64,000 nt of DNA from Myxococcales bacterium (lineage in GTDB: Bacteria > Myxococcota_A > Polyangia > Palsa-1104): assembly GCA_003170275.1 (NCBI GenBank), contig PNAM01000088.1, positions 1 through 64,000 of the forward strand, read 5' to 3'. This document shows, in pieces, positions 1-8,582 of this stretch. Made by a program: the position numbers and the translations under genes. The notes under the pieces are model-generated. The model ran no database searches, had not been told where the DNA came from, and saw only the letters and a list, made by a program, of their open reading frames with translations. Every line of letters starts with the position of its first letter. Positions within the stretch are counted from its first letter, which is position 1.

Positions 1-39
1 CCGCAAAATCACCTCGCCTCGCCCTGTGACCGCGGTGGA
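1..39 (+). repeat. 39-bp inverted repeat, left copy
   Basis: Bases 1-39 recur in inverted orientation at 634-672 with a single mismatch. The first 23 bases also recur in direct orientation at 778-800. The window edge cuts whatever lies to the left, so this may be the right half of a palindromic element like the one at 650-800. Confidence 0.85.
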
Positions 40-74
40 GTCCGGAAAGGCAGATCACAAGCGGACTTAACTTT

Positions 75-548
75 TTAACTTTCTTGTCGCGCTCCAAGGC
101 GCACTCGCGAGCGAACTTCCTCTCCGTTCGGACGACCCATGAACGTGTCGAGCAGGCGTTCTTCGATGTGGTGGGGATCCCAGACGGCTGCTTGTTCGAT
201 GCCGATGCACTCCTCGGGTCCCACCTCCCTCACCATTCCAGCCGTGTCGAAGAGGGTGCACTTTCGAAAATCCAGGAGATCTTGCCTGTACCTGACGACA
301 GGTTGAGCCACTTCTCCTTCGAGAGCCTTGCCTCCAAGATGCTCCCAGCTCTTGAGACCCGACGTACGCACCGCCTGCCTGAAAAGCACTGGCTTCGAGG
401 CAATCGTGTCCAACTCGGAGGTAGGTTCGGTCGTTCGGTAGTCGTAGAAAGCCACATACGGCAGCTCGAGCAGCCTGCCGTAGCCGAAGGACCCGTCCGC
501 TAGACGAATCCTCACGAAGGTTCCCGGCCCGTTCTTCGCTCTATTCAT
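75..548 (-). CDS. Imm26-like immunity protein (orphan)
   Basis: The product is about 157 aa. Its N-terminal part has the pattern FVRIRLADGSFGYGRLLELP followed by VAFYDYRT, which resembles the Imm26 family of polymorphic-toxin and contact-dependent-inhibition immunity proteins; such proteins act in the cytosol by binding a cognate toxin domain. The start at 548 is chosen because GAGGAAG lies about 8 bases upstream. An in-frame ATG at 623 would add 25 residues but has no visible ribosome site. No toxin gene is seen nearby. The gene is alone between inverted repeats at 1-39 and 634-672, which suggests it arrived as a cassette. The family call rests on motif recognition only; a stand-alone protein of other function is possible. 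Confidence 0.6.
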   Translation of the reverse strand: MNRAKNGPGTFVRIRLADGSFGYGRLLELPYVAFYDYRTTEPTSELDTIASKPVLFRQAVRTSGLKSWEHLGGKALEGEVAQPVVRYRQDLLDFRKCTLFDTAGMVREVGPEECIGIEQAAVWDPHHIEERLLDTFMGRPNGEEVRSRVRLGARQES

Positions 549-633
549 CGCGCCATCTTCCTCATCGAGAACGTTCGCCACGTTAACCGACACCTCCCTC
601 TCGTTCAATCGTGCTGCTGTCATCTATCTGTGG

Positions 634-672
634 TCCACCCCGGTCACAGGGCGAGGCGAGGTGATTTTGCGG
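634..672 (-). repeat. 39-bp inverted repeat, right copy
   Basis: This is the reverse complement of 1-39 with one mismatch. Together the two copies bracket the Imm26-like gene. The inner 26 bases of this copy (650-675) also pair with 775-800. Confidence 0.85.
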
Positions 673-800
673 GGGCGTCTGCGAGCGCTCCCGCGTCTGC
701 GCGGGATGCCAGCGAGTCAGCCCGAGGGGCCCCCGTGCCGCCGGCCTGTAAGGCCGCCGGCGAAAGGGCCCCGTCCCCCGCAAAATCACCTCGCCTCGCC
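650..800. repeat. 151-bp palindromic, MITE/REP-like element
   Basis: A perfect 26-bp inverted repeat (650-675 against 775-800) encloses 99 bases of very GC-rich sequence with its own small hairpins, for example around 740-760. There is no coding potential of its own. The layout resembles a REP/BIME or short non-autonomous element. It also forms the region upstream of the alpha/beta hydrolase gene at 861. Confidence 0.6.
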
Positions 801-860
801 ACGCGACCTCCACGATCATCCACGGGCGGCACGCACCCGTTTCGTGATAAAACGAAGAAC

Positions 861-1778
861 GTGAGTCTTCCCGGACGGTTCGTCGATACCAGCGCGGGGC
901 GGGTGTTCGTGCATCGCGGCGGCGCGACGGGCGAGCCGCTGGTGCTGTTGCACGGCTTCATGATGTCGCACTGGTACTTTCGCAACGTGCAGCCGCGCTT
1001 CGAGCGCGACCATCAGGTGATCGCGATCGATCTGCCCGGGTTTGGCGAGTCGGATCGGCCCGAGGTCGCGAAGTTTCCCTACGACGTGCACGCGATGGCC
1101 GGCGCGGTGTGCGAGGTGCTCGACAAGCTGGGCATCGAGCGCGCGGCGGTGCTCGGCCATTCGATGGGCGGCGGTGTGGCGCTCGCGTTGGCGGCGCGCC
1201 GGCCCGAGCGGGTGTCGCGGCTGGTGCTGGTGTGCCCGACGGTCTATCCGCTGCAGATGCCGGCGCTGATCAAGCTGGTGCTGAACGATCGGTTCGGGCC
1301 GTTCTTGTGGAAGCACGCCTTCACCAAGGGCGAGATGCGGCGGCAGATGCTCAAGCAACACTTCAAGGATCCGGCGCCGGTCACCGACGAATTCGTCGAC
1401 TACGTGTGGGCGCGCTTCAACCGCGCGGGCGGGCGCGAGGCGGCCTACGCGGTGACCAAGCAGTTCGCCGCCATGTCCAACAACACCGCCGATCCGATGC
1501 GCGTGCGCGCGCCGACGCTGCTGGTGTGGGGCGACGAGGACCGCATGATTCCGCTGTCGCACGGCAAGCGCCTGCTGCGCGGGATCCCCGGCGCGCGCCT
1601 GGCGGTGGTGCCGTCGTGCGGTCACAACGTGCACCTCGAGCGGCCCGACGAGTTCTTGCGCCAGGTGGTGCCGTTCCTCACCGATCTGACCGCGCGACCC
1701 GTGACCGAGACGCCGGTGCCGCACCCACGCGGCCAGGCGATGGGCGGCCCGCCGCTCAAAAAAGCGCAGGGAGAGTGA
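861..1778 (+). CDS. alpha/beta hydrolase
   Basis: A cytosolic serine hydrolase of about 305 aa with the alpha/beta-hydrolase fold; its substrate cannot be read from sequence. The oxyanion-hole motif LLHGFMM lies near the N-terminus, the nucleophile elbow is GHSMGG, the acid is in WGDEDRMIP and the catalytic His in CGHNVHLERP, in canonical order and spacing. The GTG at 861 is taken as start because the fold begins directly after it. An ATG in the same frame at 630 would put 77 low-complexity residues and the upstream repeat into the protein. The stop is one base before the GTG of the response-regulator gene, so the two are probably cotranscribed. The Lys/Gly-rich C-terminal tail looks unstructured. 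Confidence 0.85.
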   Translation: MSLPGRFVDTSAGRVFVHRGGATGEPLVLLHGFMMSHWYFRNVQPRFERDHQVIAIDLPGFGESDRPEVAKFPYDVHAMAGAVCEVLDKLGIERAAVLGHSMGGGVALALAARRPERVSRLVLVCPTVYPLQMPALIKLVLNDRFGPFLWKHAFTKGEMRRQMLKQHFKDPAPVTDEFVDYVWARFNRAGGREAAYAVTKQFAAMSNNTADPMRVRAPTLLVWGDEDRMIPLSHGKRLLRGIPGARLAVVPSCGHNVHLERPDEFLRQVVPFLTDLTARPVTETPVPHPRGQAMGGPPLKKAQGE

Positions 1779-1779
1779 C

Positions 1780-2166
1780 GTGACCCGGGCTCCCTTGCGC
1801 ATCCTGATCGTCGAGGACTCGACCGCCATGCGGCAGCTGCTGGCGCTCGCGGTGAAGAAGCACGGCGCCGAGGTGGCGGAGGCGCCCGACGGGCTGGCCG
1901 CGCTGAAGGTACTGTCGCAGCAAACGTTCGATCTGATGTTCGTCGATCTGAACATGCCGATCCTCGACGGGATGAAGCTGATCCAGAAGGTGCGCGGCGA
2001 CGCGAACATGAAGGACACGCGCATCTGCGTGGTGACCACCGAGTCGGCGCAAGCCACCGAGGAGCACGCACGCGCGCTGGGCGCGGACTTTTTCCTGCGC
2101 AAGCCGGTCGCGCGTCGCGACGTCGAGCGGGTGCTGCTCGAGGCCTTCCCTGCCCGCCAGGGGTGA
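1780..2166 (+). CDS. CheY-like single-domain response regulator
   Basis: A 128-aa receiver domain without an output domain. The acidic pocket is E12-D13, the phospho-acceptor is D56 in FVDLNMPILDG, the switch Thr is in VTTES (86-88) and the conserved Lys is K108 in LRKPV, so phosphorylation should work. Single receivers act by protein binding or as phosphorelay intermediates. The start is a GTG one base after the hydrolase stop. No histidine kinase is adjacent, so its partner is encoded elsewhere. Confidence 0.9.
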   Translation: MTRAPLRILIVEDSTAMRQLLALAVKKHGAEVAEAPDGLAALKVLSQQTFDLMFVDLNMPILDGMKLIQKVRGDANMKDTRICVVTTESAQATEEHARALGADFFLRKPVARRDVERVLLEAFPARQG

Positions 2167-2200
2167 CCGGCCGCAGAAGCGCGCGCAGCCGGCGTGGTGC

Positions 2201-2653
2201 GTGCGGCCGGCGCGTCCCGCCGACGAGGACGCGCTGGTGGCCTTGTGGGACGAGGTCGAGGCGCTGCACGCGCGCATCCAGCCGCGCTTCTTCCGGCCGG
2301 TCGGAACCGGACGGCGCGGACGCGCGCGCATCGCGGGCGACGAGACCGTGCTGGTGGCCGAGGACGCGCGCGGCTCAGTGTGCGGGCTTTTGCACCTGCG
2401 CATCTACGACACGCCGCGCGCGCCGCTGCTGGTGTCGGTGCGGCGCGGCCACGTCGAGGATCTGGTGGTGGCGCGCTGTCACCGGCGCGGCGGGTGCGGG
2501 CGCGCGCTGCTCGAGGCCGGCACCGCGTGGGCGCGCAGCCACGGGGCGCGCCAGCTGCTCTTGACGGTGTGGGATGGGAACGCGGCGGCGGAGCGGTTCT
2601 ATGCAGCGCTCGGCTATCGTCGCATCAGCCAGGTGCTCGGGACGGATCTATGA
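2201..2653 (+). CDS. GNAT-family N-acetyltransferase
   Basis: About 150 aa with the GNAT fold. The N-terminal RPARPADEDALVALW strand-helix is typical, the acetyl-CoA pyrophosphate loop is RRGGCGRAL in the second half, and the C-terminal NAAAERFYAALGYRR is the conserved motif B with Tyr. The substrate is unknown. The start is a GTG at 2201, where family homology begins. The stop overlaps the start of the next gene as ATGA at 2650-2653, which suggests translational coupling. Confidence 0.8.
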   Translation: MRPARPADEDALVALWDEVEALHARIQPRFFRPVGTGRRGRARIAGDETVLVAEDARGSVCGLLHLRIYDTPRAPLLVSVRRGHVEDLVVARCHRRGGCGRALLEAGTAWARSHGARQLLLTVWDGNAAAERFYAALGYRRISQVLGTDL

Positions 2654-5607
2654 TCTCGCGCGCGCGGGCCTTCGCCCTCGCGATGACGCTCGTTGCGCTT
2701 CCGTCGCTGGCACGCGCCGACGACGTGACCAAGATCTGGCGCACCATCGACACCCAGCACTTTCACATCGTCTACTACGTGTACGCGGACGGGCGCGGCG
2801 AGGAGCAGATCGCGCAGCGCCTGGCGGTGGTCGCCGAGGACGCGCACCTGCGGCTGGTGCCGTTCCTCGGGCCGGGGCTGACCAAGCGGCAGAAGACCTG
2901 GGTCGAGATCACCGACGACACCGACGACTTCAACGGCTCGGCGACGGTGCTGCCCTATCCGCTCATCCGGCTGTACGCCACCTCGCCCGACGATCGCTCC
3001 GAGCTCAACGACTACGACGATTGGCTGCGCGGGCTGTTCCTGCACGAGTACACCCACATCCTGCACATCGGCACCATCGGTGGGCGCGGCTCGTTCTGCG
3101 GCTGGGTGGCGCCGATCATCAACGTCGCGCTCGGCTGGGGGCTGGGCAACGTCTACGCGCCCAACCAGTTCCAGCCGCGCTTCATCATCGAGGGCGCGGC
3201 GGTGTTCGAGGAGTCGGAGCGCTCGTCGGGCGGGCGGCTGCGCAACTCGATCTGGGACATGTACCTGCGCGCGCAGATGCTCGAGCACAAGTTCATGACT
3301 GTGGCGCAGTTCACCAACTCCCCGATCCAGTTTCCCGACGCCAACGCCGCGTACCTGTACGGCTCGGCGATCATGCGCTTCGTCGCGCAGCACTATGGGC
3401 AGGGCGCGCTGTTGCGCATGTACCAGGACTACGGATCGAACTGCATCCCCGGCGCGATCAGCCGCAGCCTCAAGCGCGCGACCGGCACCACCTGGCCCGA
3501 GGTCTACGACGCGTTCAAGGCCGAGCTGCTCGGACGCTACTCGGCGCAGCGGGACGGCATCGCCAAGCGCGGCATCACGCCCACGCGCACGCTCTTGCCG
3601 GCGTATCGCCACCAGGGGCTGCGCTCGTGGTATCTGCCGAATGGACGCGAGGTGATCGTCGCCGATTCCGACGGGTACTCGCGGCCGCAGTTTCGCCGCG
3701 TCGAGGTCGAGAGCGGCAAGTGGCACAACGATCTGTGGGACGAGCGCTTCTACATCTCGGGCGGGCCGAGCGTGAGCGCCGACGGGCGGCGCATGGTGTT
3801 CCACGCGCAGAACCCGTGGCACACGTTCTACAACTTCTACGACGTGTGGCTGTACGACCGCGTCACGCACGAGAAGAAGCAGCTCACCGACGGGCTGCGC
3901 GCCACCAACCCGGGCATCTCACCCGACGGCACGCAGGTAGCGTTCGAGGTCAACGAGGCGAGCTCGCGCGGGCTCGGCCTGTACGAGCTCGAGACCGGCA
4001 AGCTGCAGATGCTGATCCCGACGCGCACCTTCGAGCAGGTGTACACGCCGGTGTTCTCGCCCGACGGCAAGACGATCGCGTTCTCGTGGTGGCGCGAGGG
4101 CGGCTTTCGCGACATCTGGACCATCGACGTGCAGACCCGTCAGCTCACGCAGATCACCAACGATCGCGCGCTGGACATGGAGCCGCGCTGGGCGCCCGAC
4201 GCGAAGTACCTGTACTTCGTCAGCGACCGCACCGAGGTGCACAACCTGTACGCGTACGAGCTGGCGACCAAGAAGGTGTACCAGGCGTCGAACGTGGTGA
4301 ACGGGCTGTTCGATCCGGCCATCTCGCCCGACGGCAAGCGGGTGGTGTTCTCGGGCTTCGCGGCCGAAGGGTACACGCTCGAGACCGCCGAGCTCGATCC
4401 GTCGCGCTGGTGGGAAGCGTCGCCGGGGCTGCTCGATCGGCCCGAGGGGGAGGCGTCGCCCAAGGTGGTGACGCCGCTGCCGTCGCACCGCTACAACCCG
4501 CTGCGCACGGCCATCCCGTGGGTGTTCTCGCCGGTGGCGCTCCCCGACGGATACGGCGAGCTGCTCGGCTTCAAGCTGAGCGGCTCCGACGTGGTCGGGC
4601 ACCACAACTGGAACGTGCAGCTCCTGTTCGGCACCGGCCGCTCCGACGACGTGAACTTTTCCGCCAACTATTCGTACAACGGGCTGTGGCCGTCGCTCAA
4701 CCTCGGCGTGGCGCGCTCGCTCTCGCATAAGGGCGGCCTGGTGATCAACGGCGTCGACATCGGCTACGACGAAGAGGACTGGTCGTTCGGCACCAGCGTG
4801 GGGTTGCCGCTGCTCAGGCGCGCGCTCACCAGCGTCGATCTGAGCTTTTCGTACAACCTCACCGACACGCGCAACCTGTCGAAGATCCCGCCGCCGGATC
4901 CGAACGCGCTGGTGCCGCAGCTCCCCGAGACCGGCCGTATCGCGGGGCTGGCGGTGGGCGTCAACTACAACAACCTGCAGCGCTACCGCTACTCGGTGTC
5001 GGCCGAGCGCGGGCGGCAGATCTCGTTGTACCTGAGCGTGGGATCGAAGTATCTCGGGTCACAGCACGAGGTGTACTCGGCGTCGTGGAGCTGGACCGAG
5101 CACTTCCCGATGCCGTGGACGCCGCGCGTGCTGCGCAACCACGTGCTGGTGCTCAACTACGCGGGCGGCATCTCCGGCGGTGATCTGCAGCGGCGCGGGT
5201 TGTTCTTTCTCGGTGGGTATCCGGCGCAAAATCTACTGCAGTCGATCTACGACTTCTCGCGGCCGGGCGGCGCCGCGCTGCGAGGGTATCCGTACTCGTC
5301 GGTGGTGGGCGATCAGTTCCAGGTCATCAATCTGGAATATCGCTTTCCCATTACCTGGATCGAATGGGGATATCAATATTTCCCGTTGTATCTGCGGCGG
5401 CTGCACGGAAAGGTGTTTGCCGACTACGGCTCGGCGTTCTCCGGCGGGTTCTCGTTCGACAAGCTGAAGCTCGGCGTGGGCGCGGAGATGATCCTCGAGG
5501 TGATCTACGGCTGGTATTACCCGGCGGCGTTGCAGCTCGGCTATGCGTACGGGGTCGACAAAGGCGGGTCGAATCAGGTCTACTTCCTGCTCAACTCACC
5601 CTTCTAG
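2650..5607 (+). CDS. Peptidase-MA-like / TolB-type propeller / outer-membrane barrel fusion
   Basis: A protein of about 985 aa with three parts. After a signal peptide ending near ALPSLARA come: (1) residues 25-300, a gluzincin-like domain with H132-E133-Y-T-H136 and the downstream glutamate E181 in FIIEGAAVFEE; (2) residues 300-620, repeated blades with the PD40/TolB signatures ISPDGTQVAF, FSPDGKTIAF and ISPDGKRVVF; (3) residues 650-985, an aromatic-rich beta-barrel-like tail with alternating pattern and terminal Phe (LLNSPF), like D15/BamA-type surface antigens. It is probably in the outer membrane with the propeller in the periplasm. The start is the ATG in the ATGA overlap. Such proteins are often labelled TolB in myxobacteria. 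Protease activity is inferred from the zinc motif only. Confidence 0.75.
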   Translation: MISRARAFALAMTLVALPSLARADDVTKIWRTIDTQHFHIVYYVYADGRGEEQIAQRLAVVAEDAHLRLVPFLGPGLTKRQKTWVEITDDTDDFNGSATVLPYPLIRLYATSPDDRSELNDYDDWLRGLFLHEYTHILHIGTIGGRGSFCGWVAPIINVALGWGLGNVYAPNQFQPRFIIEGAAVFEESERSSGGRLRNSIWDMYLRAQMLEHKFMTVAQFTNSPIQFPDANAAYLYGSAIMRFVAQHYGQGALLRMYQDYGSNCIPGAISRSLKRATGTTWPEVYDAFKAELLGRYSAQRDGIAKRGITPTRTLLPAYRHQGLRSWYLPNGREVIVADSDGYSRPQFRRVEVESGKWHNDLWDERFYISGGPSVSADGRRMVFHAQNPWHTFYNFYDVWLYDRVTHEKKQLTDGLRATNPGISPDGTQVAFEVNEASSRGLGLYELETGKLQMLIPTRTFEQVYTPVFSPDGKTIAFSWWREGGFRDIWTIDVQTRQLTQITNDRALDMEPRWAPDAKYLYFVSDRTEVHNLYAYELATKKVYQASNVVNGLFDPAISPDGKRVVFSGFAAEGYTLETAELDPSRWWEASPGLLDRPEGEASPKVVTPLPSHRYNPLRTAIPWVFSPVALPDGYGELLGFKLSGSDVVGHHNWNVQLLFGTGRSDDVNFSANYSYNGLWPSLNLGVARSLSHKGGLVINGVDIGYDEEDWSFGTSVGLPLLRRALTSVDLSFSYNLTDTRNLSKIPPPDPNALVPQLPETGRIAGLAVGVNYNNLQRYRYSVSAERGRQISLYLSVGSKYLGSQHEVYSASWSWTEHFPMPWTPRVLRNHVLVLNYAGGISGGDLQRRGLFFLGGYPAQNLLQSIYDFSRPGGAALRGYPYSSVVGDQFQVINLEYRFPITWIEWGYQYFPLYLRRLHGKVFADYGSAFSGGFSFDKLKLGVGAEMILEVIYGWYYPAALQLGYAYGVDKGGSNQVYFLLNSPF

Positions 5608-5613
5608 AAGATC

Positions 5614-6132
5614 ATGAGCCAGCTCGAAACGATCGTGACCTATCTCGAGATGAAGAGCGCGCCGGCCGGAGCGCCGGTCGCGGCGCCGCGCACCGAGCTG
5701 GCGATGGTGCGCGCGATCGATCCGACCGTGTCGTTCTACCGGTTCCTCTACGACACCGTCGGCGCCCCGTGGCTGTGGATCGATCGGCGCAAGCTCGACG
5801 ACGCGCAGCTCGGCGCGATCATCCAGCGGCAGGAGGTCGAGGTGCACGTGCTCTACGTGCACGGCGTGCCGGCCGGCTACGTCGAGCTCGATCGGCGGCT
5901 GCCGCCGGAGATCGAGCTGGCGTATCTCGGGCTGATGCCGGAGTTCATCGGGCAGAAGCTGGGCCCGTACCTGCTCGATTGGGCGATCCGCAAGGCGTGG
6001 TCGTACAAGCCGTCGCGGCTGTGGGTGCACACGCAGACGCTCGACCACCCGCGCGCGCTCGCGCTGTACCGGCAGCTCGGGTTCTCGGCCTACAAGGAAG
6101 AGGTGCTGGTGATGGATGTGCGGCTGCCATGA
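5614..6132 (+). CDS. GNAT-family N-acetyltransferase
   Basis: A 172-aa protein unrelated in detail to the GNAT at 2201. The central strand VPAGYVELDRR, the segment EIELAYLGLMPEFIGQKLG (beta4/alpha3 with a variant acetyl-CoA loop) and the C-terminal HPRALALYRQLGFSAYKEE with the motif-B Tyr support the fold. Spacing to the preceding gene is 6 bases and the stop overlaps the ATG of the glycosylase gene, so it belongs to the same run. The acceptor is unknown. Confidence 0.8.
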   Translation: MSQLETIVTYLEMKSAPAGAPVAAPRTELAMVRAIDPTVSFYRFLYDTVGAPWLWIDRRKLDDAQLGAIIQRQEVEVHVLYVHGVPAGYVELDRRLPPEIELAYLGLMPEFIGQKLGPYLLDWAIRKAWSYKPSRLWVHTQTLDHPRALALYRQLGFSAYKEEVLVMDVRLP

Positions 6133-6686
6133 AGCGCTGCCCGTGGCCCGGCGAGGATCCGCTGTACGTGGCGTACCACGACACCGAGTGGGGCGTGCCG
6201 GAGTGGGACGCGCGCGCGCTGTTCGAGAAGCTGCTGCTCGACGGGTTTCAGGCGGGGCTGTCGTGGATCACGATCTTGCGCAAGCGCGATAACTTTCGCC
6301 GCGCGTTCGACGGCTTCGATCCCGCGCGCATCGTCCGCTACACGCCGGCCAAGCTCGAGCGGCTGATGAACGACGCCGGCATCGTGCGCAACCGCGCCAA
6401 GATCGAAGGCAGCGTCGCCAACGCGCGCGCCTACCTCACCCTCGAATCCGAATCCGGCTTCGCGCCGTTCCTCTGGCAATTCGTCGACGGCAAACCCAAG
6501 CTCAACCGCTTCCGCAGAAGACAGCAGGTCCCCGCCGAAACCCCCGAGAGCCGCGCCATGTCCAAAGCCCTACGCGCCCGCGGCTTCACCTTCGTCGGCC
6601 CCACCATCTGCTACGCCTTCATGCAAGCCGTCGGCATGGTCAACGACCACCTCACCACCTGCTTCCGCCATCCCCTCGTCGGTTAA
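6129..6686 (+). CDS. tag: DNA-3-methyladenine glycosylase I
   Basis: A 185-aa base-excision repair enzyme that removes 3-methyladenine from alkylated DNA. The zinc ligands are all present: C4 and H17 at the N-terminus and the HLTTC His/Cys pair near the C-terminus. The LDGFQAGLSWITIL block is typical; at the position of the E. coli catalytic Glu38 this protein has Asp38. It starts at the ATG overlapping the GNAT stop (ATGA). Length matches the family. The stop overlaps that of the convergent TlpA-like gene at 6683-6686. Confidence 0.92.
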   Translation: MKRCPWPGEDPLYVAYHDTEWGVPEWDARALFEKLLLDGFQAGLSWITILRKRDNFRRAFDGFDPARIVRYTPAKLERLMNDAGIVRNRAKIEGSVANARAYLTLESESGFAPFLWQFVDGKPKLNRFRRRQQVPAETPESRAMSKALRARGFTFVGPTICYAFMQAVGMVNDHLTTCFRHPLVG

Positions 6687-7270
6687 TCGGCGAGGGATTC
6701 GAGGCATTGTTGGACCTCGGGGGTGGACCAGTCGCGGTTGGAGACCACGAAGTAGCGGATGTTGCCGTCCTTGTCGACGAGGAACGACTCGGGAAACTTT
6801 TCGGTGCCGTAGAGCTTGGGGGTGGCGCGGGCGGTGTCGAGGAGGACCTCCAGCGGCGTGCCCTTGGCGAAGAACTTGCGGACCGTCGGCCAGTCGTCGT
6901 CGACGCTGACGGCGAGCAGGCGGAACGGTTTGGACTTCATGTTGGTGGCCAGCTTTTCCAGCGAGGCGATCTCTTCGCGGCAGGGCGGGCACCAGGTGGC
7001 CCAGAAGTTGACGATGACCGCCGTGCCGCGCAGCGACGAGAGCGTGACGTCGTGGCCGGCCCAGTCCTTGAGCGTGAAGTCGGGAGCGGGGCGCGGAAAG
7101 ACGCCGAGCACCGGGCTGTCGGGGGCGGGCAGCAGCGTCTCGCAGGCGGATTCGGCCGAGCGGTGCCAGCCTTCGCGCGCGCGCGCCGCCGCGTCGGGGA
7201 GCGCGATCGCGAACATCACCGCGAGCAGCAGCGCGACGCCGGCGGCGGCCAGATAGGCGAGCCACCTCAC
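6683..7270 (-). CDS. TlpA/ResA-like membrane-anchored thioredoxin
   Basis: About 195 aa, beginning at a GTG. An N-terminal membrane segment (residues 4-24) anchors a periplasmic AhpC/TSA-type redoxin domain (residues 60-195) with the active site W93-C94-P-P-C97 and a cis-Pro in KFPESFLVD. The family reduces disulfides in the periplasm, for example in cytochrome c maturation. It is the last gene of a minus-strand run; its GTG overlaps the stop of the mini-glutaredoxin gene. Two further Cys at C43 and near the C-terminus (VQQC) could form an additional disulfide. Confidence 0.85.
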   Translation of the reverse strand: MRWLAYLAAAGVALLLAVMFAIALPDAAARAREGWHRSAESACETLLPAPDSPVLGVFPRPAPDFTLKDWAGHDVTLSSLRGTAVIVNFWATWCPPCREEIASLEKLATNMKSKPFRLLAVSVDDDWPTVRKFFAKGTPLEVLLDTARATPKLYGTEKFPESFLVDKDGNIRYFVVSNRDWSTPEVQQCLESLAD

Positions 7271-7509
7271 GCGCCGCTCCGCAGCCGCTTGAGCAGCGCG
7301 GCCTCGTCGACGCGGAACTTGGCGGCCTTCTTACCGTCCACCAGCACCACCGGCACCTCCATCCCGTAGAGCTCGACCGCCTTGGGATCGCGATCTACGT
7401 CGAGCACCTCGAGCTCGAACGGCTCGGCCGCGCGCACGCGCTCGAGCGCCTCCTTGGCCACGTCGCACAAGTGGCAGTTCACGCGCGTATAGAGCTGGAT
7501 GCGCGCCAC
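7267..7509 (-). CDS. Glutaredoxin-like small redox protein
   Basis: An 80-aa cytosolic thioredoxin-fold protein with C12-H-L-C15 after the first strand ([11 protein letters not shown]), the DVDRDP segment and a cis-Pro in [10 protein letters not shown]. This is the glutaredoxin-like DUF836-type arrangement. Start GTG 7509 lies just after the aroF stop (7514-7512) and its stop overlaps the TlpA-like start, so the three are translationally coupled. Substrate unknown; the neighbourhood of thioredoxin-fold genes fits a disulfide-exchange role. Confidence 0.85.
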   Translation of the reverse strand: MARIQLYTRVNCHLCDVAKEALERVRAAEPFELEVLDVDRDPKAVELYGMEVPVVLVDGKKAAKFRVDEAALLKRLRSGA

Positions 7510-7511
7510 GA

Positions 7512-8543
7512 TCAGACCAGCTCCACCTTCATCACCTGCGCGATCGCGCGCAGCGAGTCCATCAGCGAGGCGAAGATCGCCGGCGTCAGCGACTGCGGTC
7601 CGTCGCACAATGCCTTGGACGGATCGGGATGCACGTCGACCATCACGCCGTCCGCGCCCACCGCCAGCGCCGCGCGCGCGAGCGCCGGCACCGACAGCGC
7701 GTCGCCGGTGCCGTGCGATGGATCGACGATGATCGGCAGGTGCGTGAGCCGCTTGATGAGCGGGATCGATCCGAGGTCGAGCGTGTTGCGCGTCATCGGC
7801 TCGAAGGTGCGGATGCCGCGCTCGCACAAGATCACGTTGTAGTTGCCGCCCTTGACGATGTACTCGGCGGCCATCAGGAACTCCTGGATCGTCGACGACA
7901 TGCCACGCTTGAGCATGACCGGCTTGCCCGACTCCGCCACTGCCTCGAGCAGCGCGAAGTTCTGCGCGTTGCGCGTGCCGATCTGCAGGATGTCGGCGTA
8001 CTCCGCCACCTGATCGACGTGCTGCGGATCGATCACCTCGGTCACCACCGGCATGCCGGTCTCCGCGCGCGCCTCGGCGAGGATCTTCAGCCCCTCGAGC
8101 TTGGTGCCCTGGAACGAGTAGGGCGAGGTGCGCGGCTTGTACGCGCCGCCGCGCAGGAAGCGCGCGCCCGATTCGCGCACGGTGCGCGCCGCGGCCAGCG
8201 TCTGCTCGCGCGTCTCGACCGCGCACGGCCCCGCGAACACGCCGAACACCCCGCCGCCCAGCCGCGACGCCGTGCCATTCGGTCCCTTCAAGGAGACCAC
8301 TGTGTCGTGCGGATGGGTCTCGCGCGACACTAGCTTCCACGGCTTCGAGATCGAGACCGCCTCGAACACGCCCGGCATGTGCGCGAAGAACCCGGGATCG
8401 ACCGGGCCCGGATTGCCGGTGATCGCGACCGCGATCCGCTGCGCGCCCGGCATCTTGTGCGGCGTGAACCCGAGGTCCCGCACCTTGGTCGCGACCTGCT
8501 CCACGTCCTCGGGCGTGGCGGTCGGGTGCATCAAGATCAGCAT
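7512..8543 (-). CDS. aroF: 3-deoxy-7-phosphoheptulonate (DAHP) synthase, AroA(I)-beta type
   Basis: A 343-aa enzyme that condenses phosphoenolpyruvate and erythrose-4-phosphate in the first step of the shikimate pathway. Residues 1-70 are a ferredoxin-like regulatory domain ([17 protein letters not shown]), as in Thermotoga-type enzymes. The barrel has [50 protein letters not shown] and DPSHGTG, all canonical substrate and metal sites. It begins 39 bases after the two-domain DsbA-like gene and is followed without gap by the glutaredoxin gene. The N-terminal domain usually mediates feedback control by aromatic amino acids. Confidence 0.93.
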   Translation of the reverse strand: MLILMHPTATPEDVEQVATKVRDLGFTPHKMPGAQRIAVAITGNPGPVDPGFFAHMPGVFEAVSISKPWKLVSRETHPHDTVVSLKGPNGTASRLGGGVFGVFAGPCAVETREQTLAAARTVRESGARFLRGGAYKPRTSPYSFQGTKLEGLKILAEARAETGMPVVTEVIDPQHVDQVAEYADILQIGTRNAQNFALLEAVAESGKPVMLKRGMSSTIQEFLMAAEYIVKGGNYNVILCERGIRTFEPMTRNTLDLGSIPLIKRLTHLPIIVDPSHGTGDALSVPALARAALAVGADGVMVDVHPDPSKALCDGPQSLTPAIFASLMDSLRAIAQVMKVELV

Positions 8544-8582
8544 GAGGGGACGCTAGCACAAGCAGGCGCGCGCCGCGACGCG

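Noticed and set aside
816-2102. Long minus-strand frame of 428 codons
   Set aside because: Antisense of the hydrolase and receiver genes; the sense genes have full active-site motifs.
2194-2649. 152-residue N-terminal extension of the peptidase/propeller/barrel protein
   Set aside because: This stretch is another frame of the GNAT gene. The ATG at 2650 is followed at once by a signal peptide.
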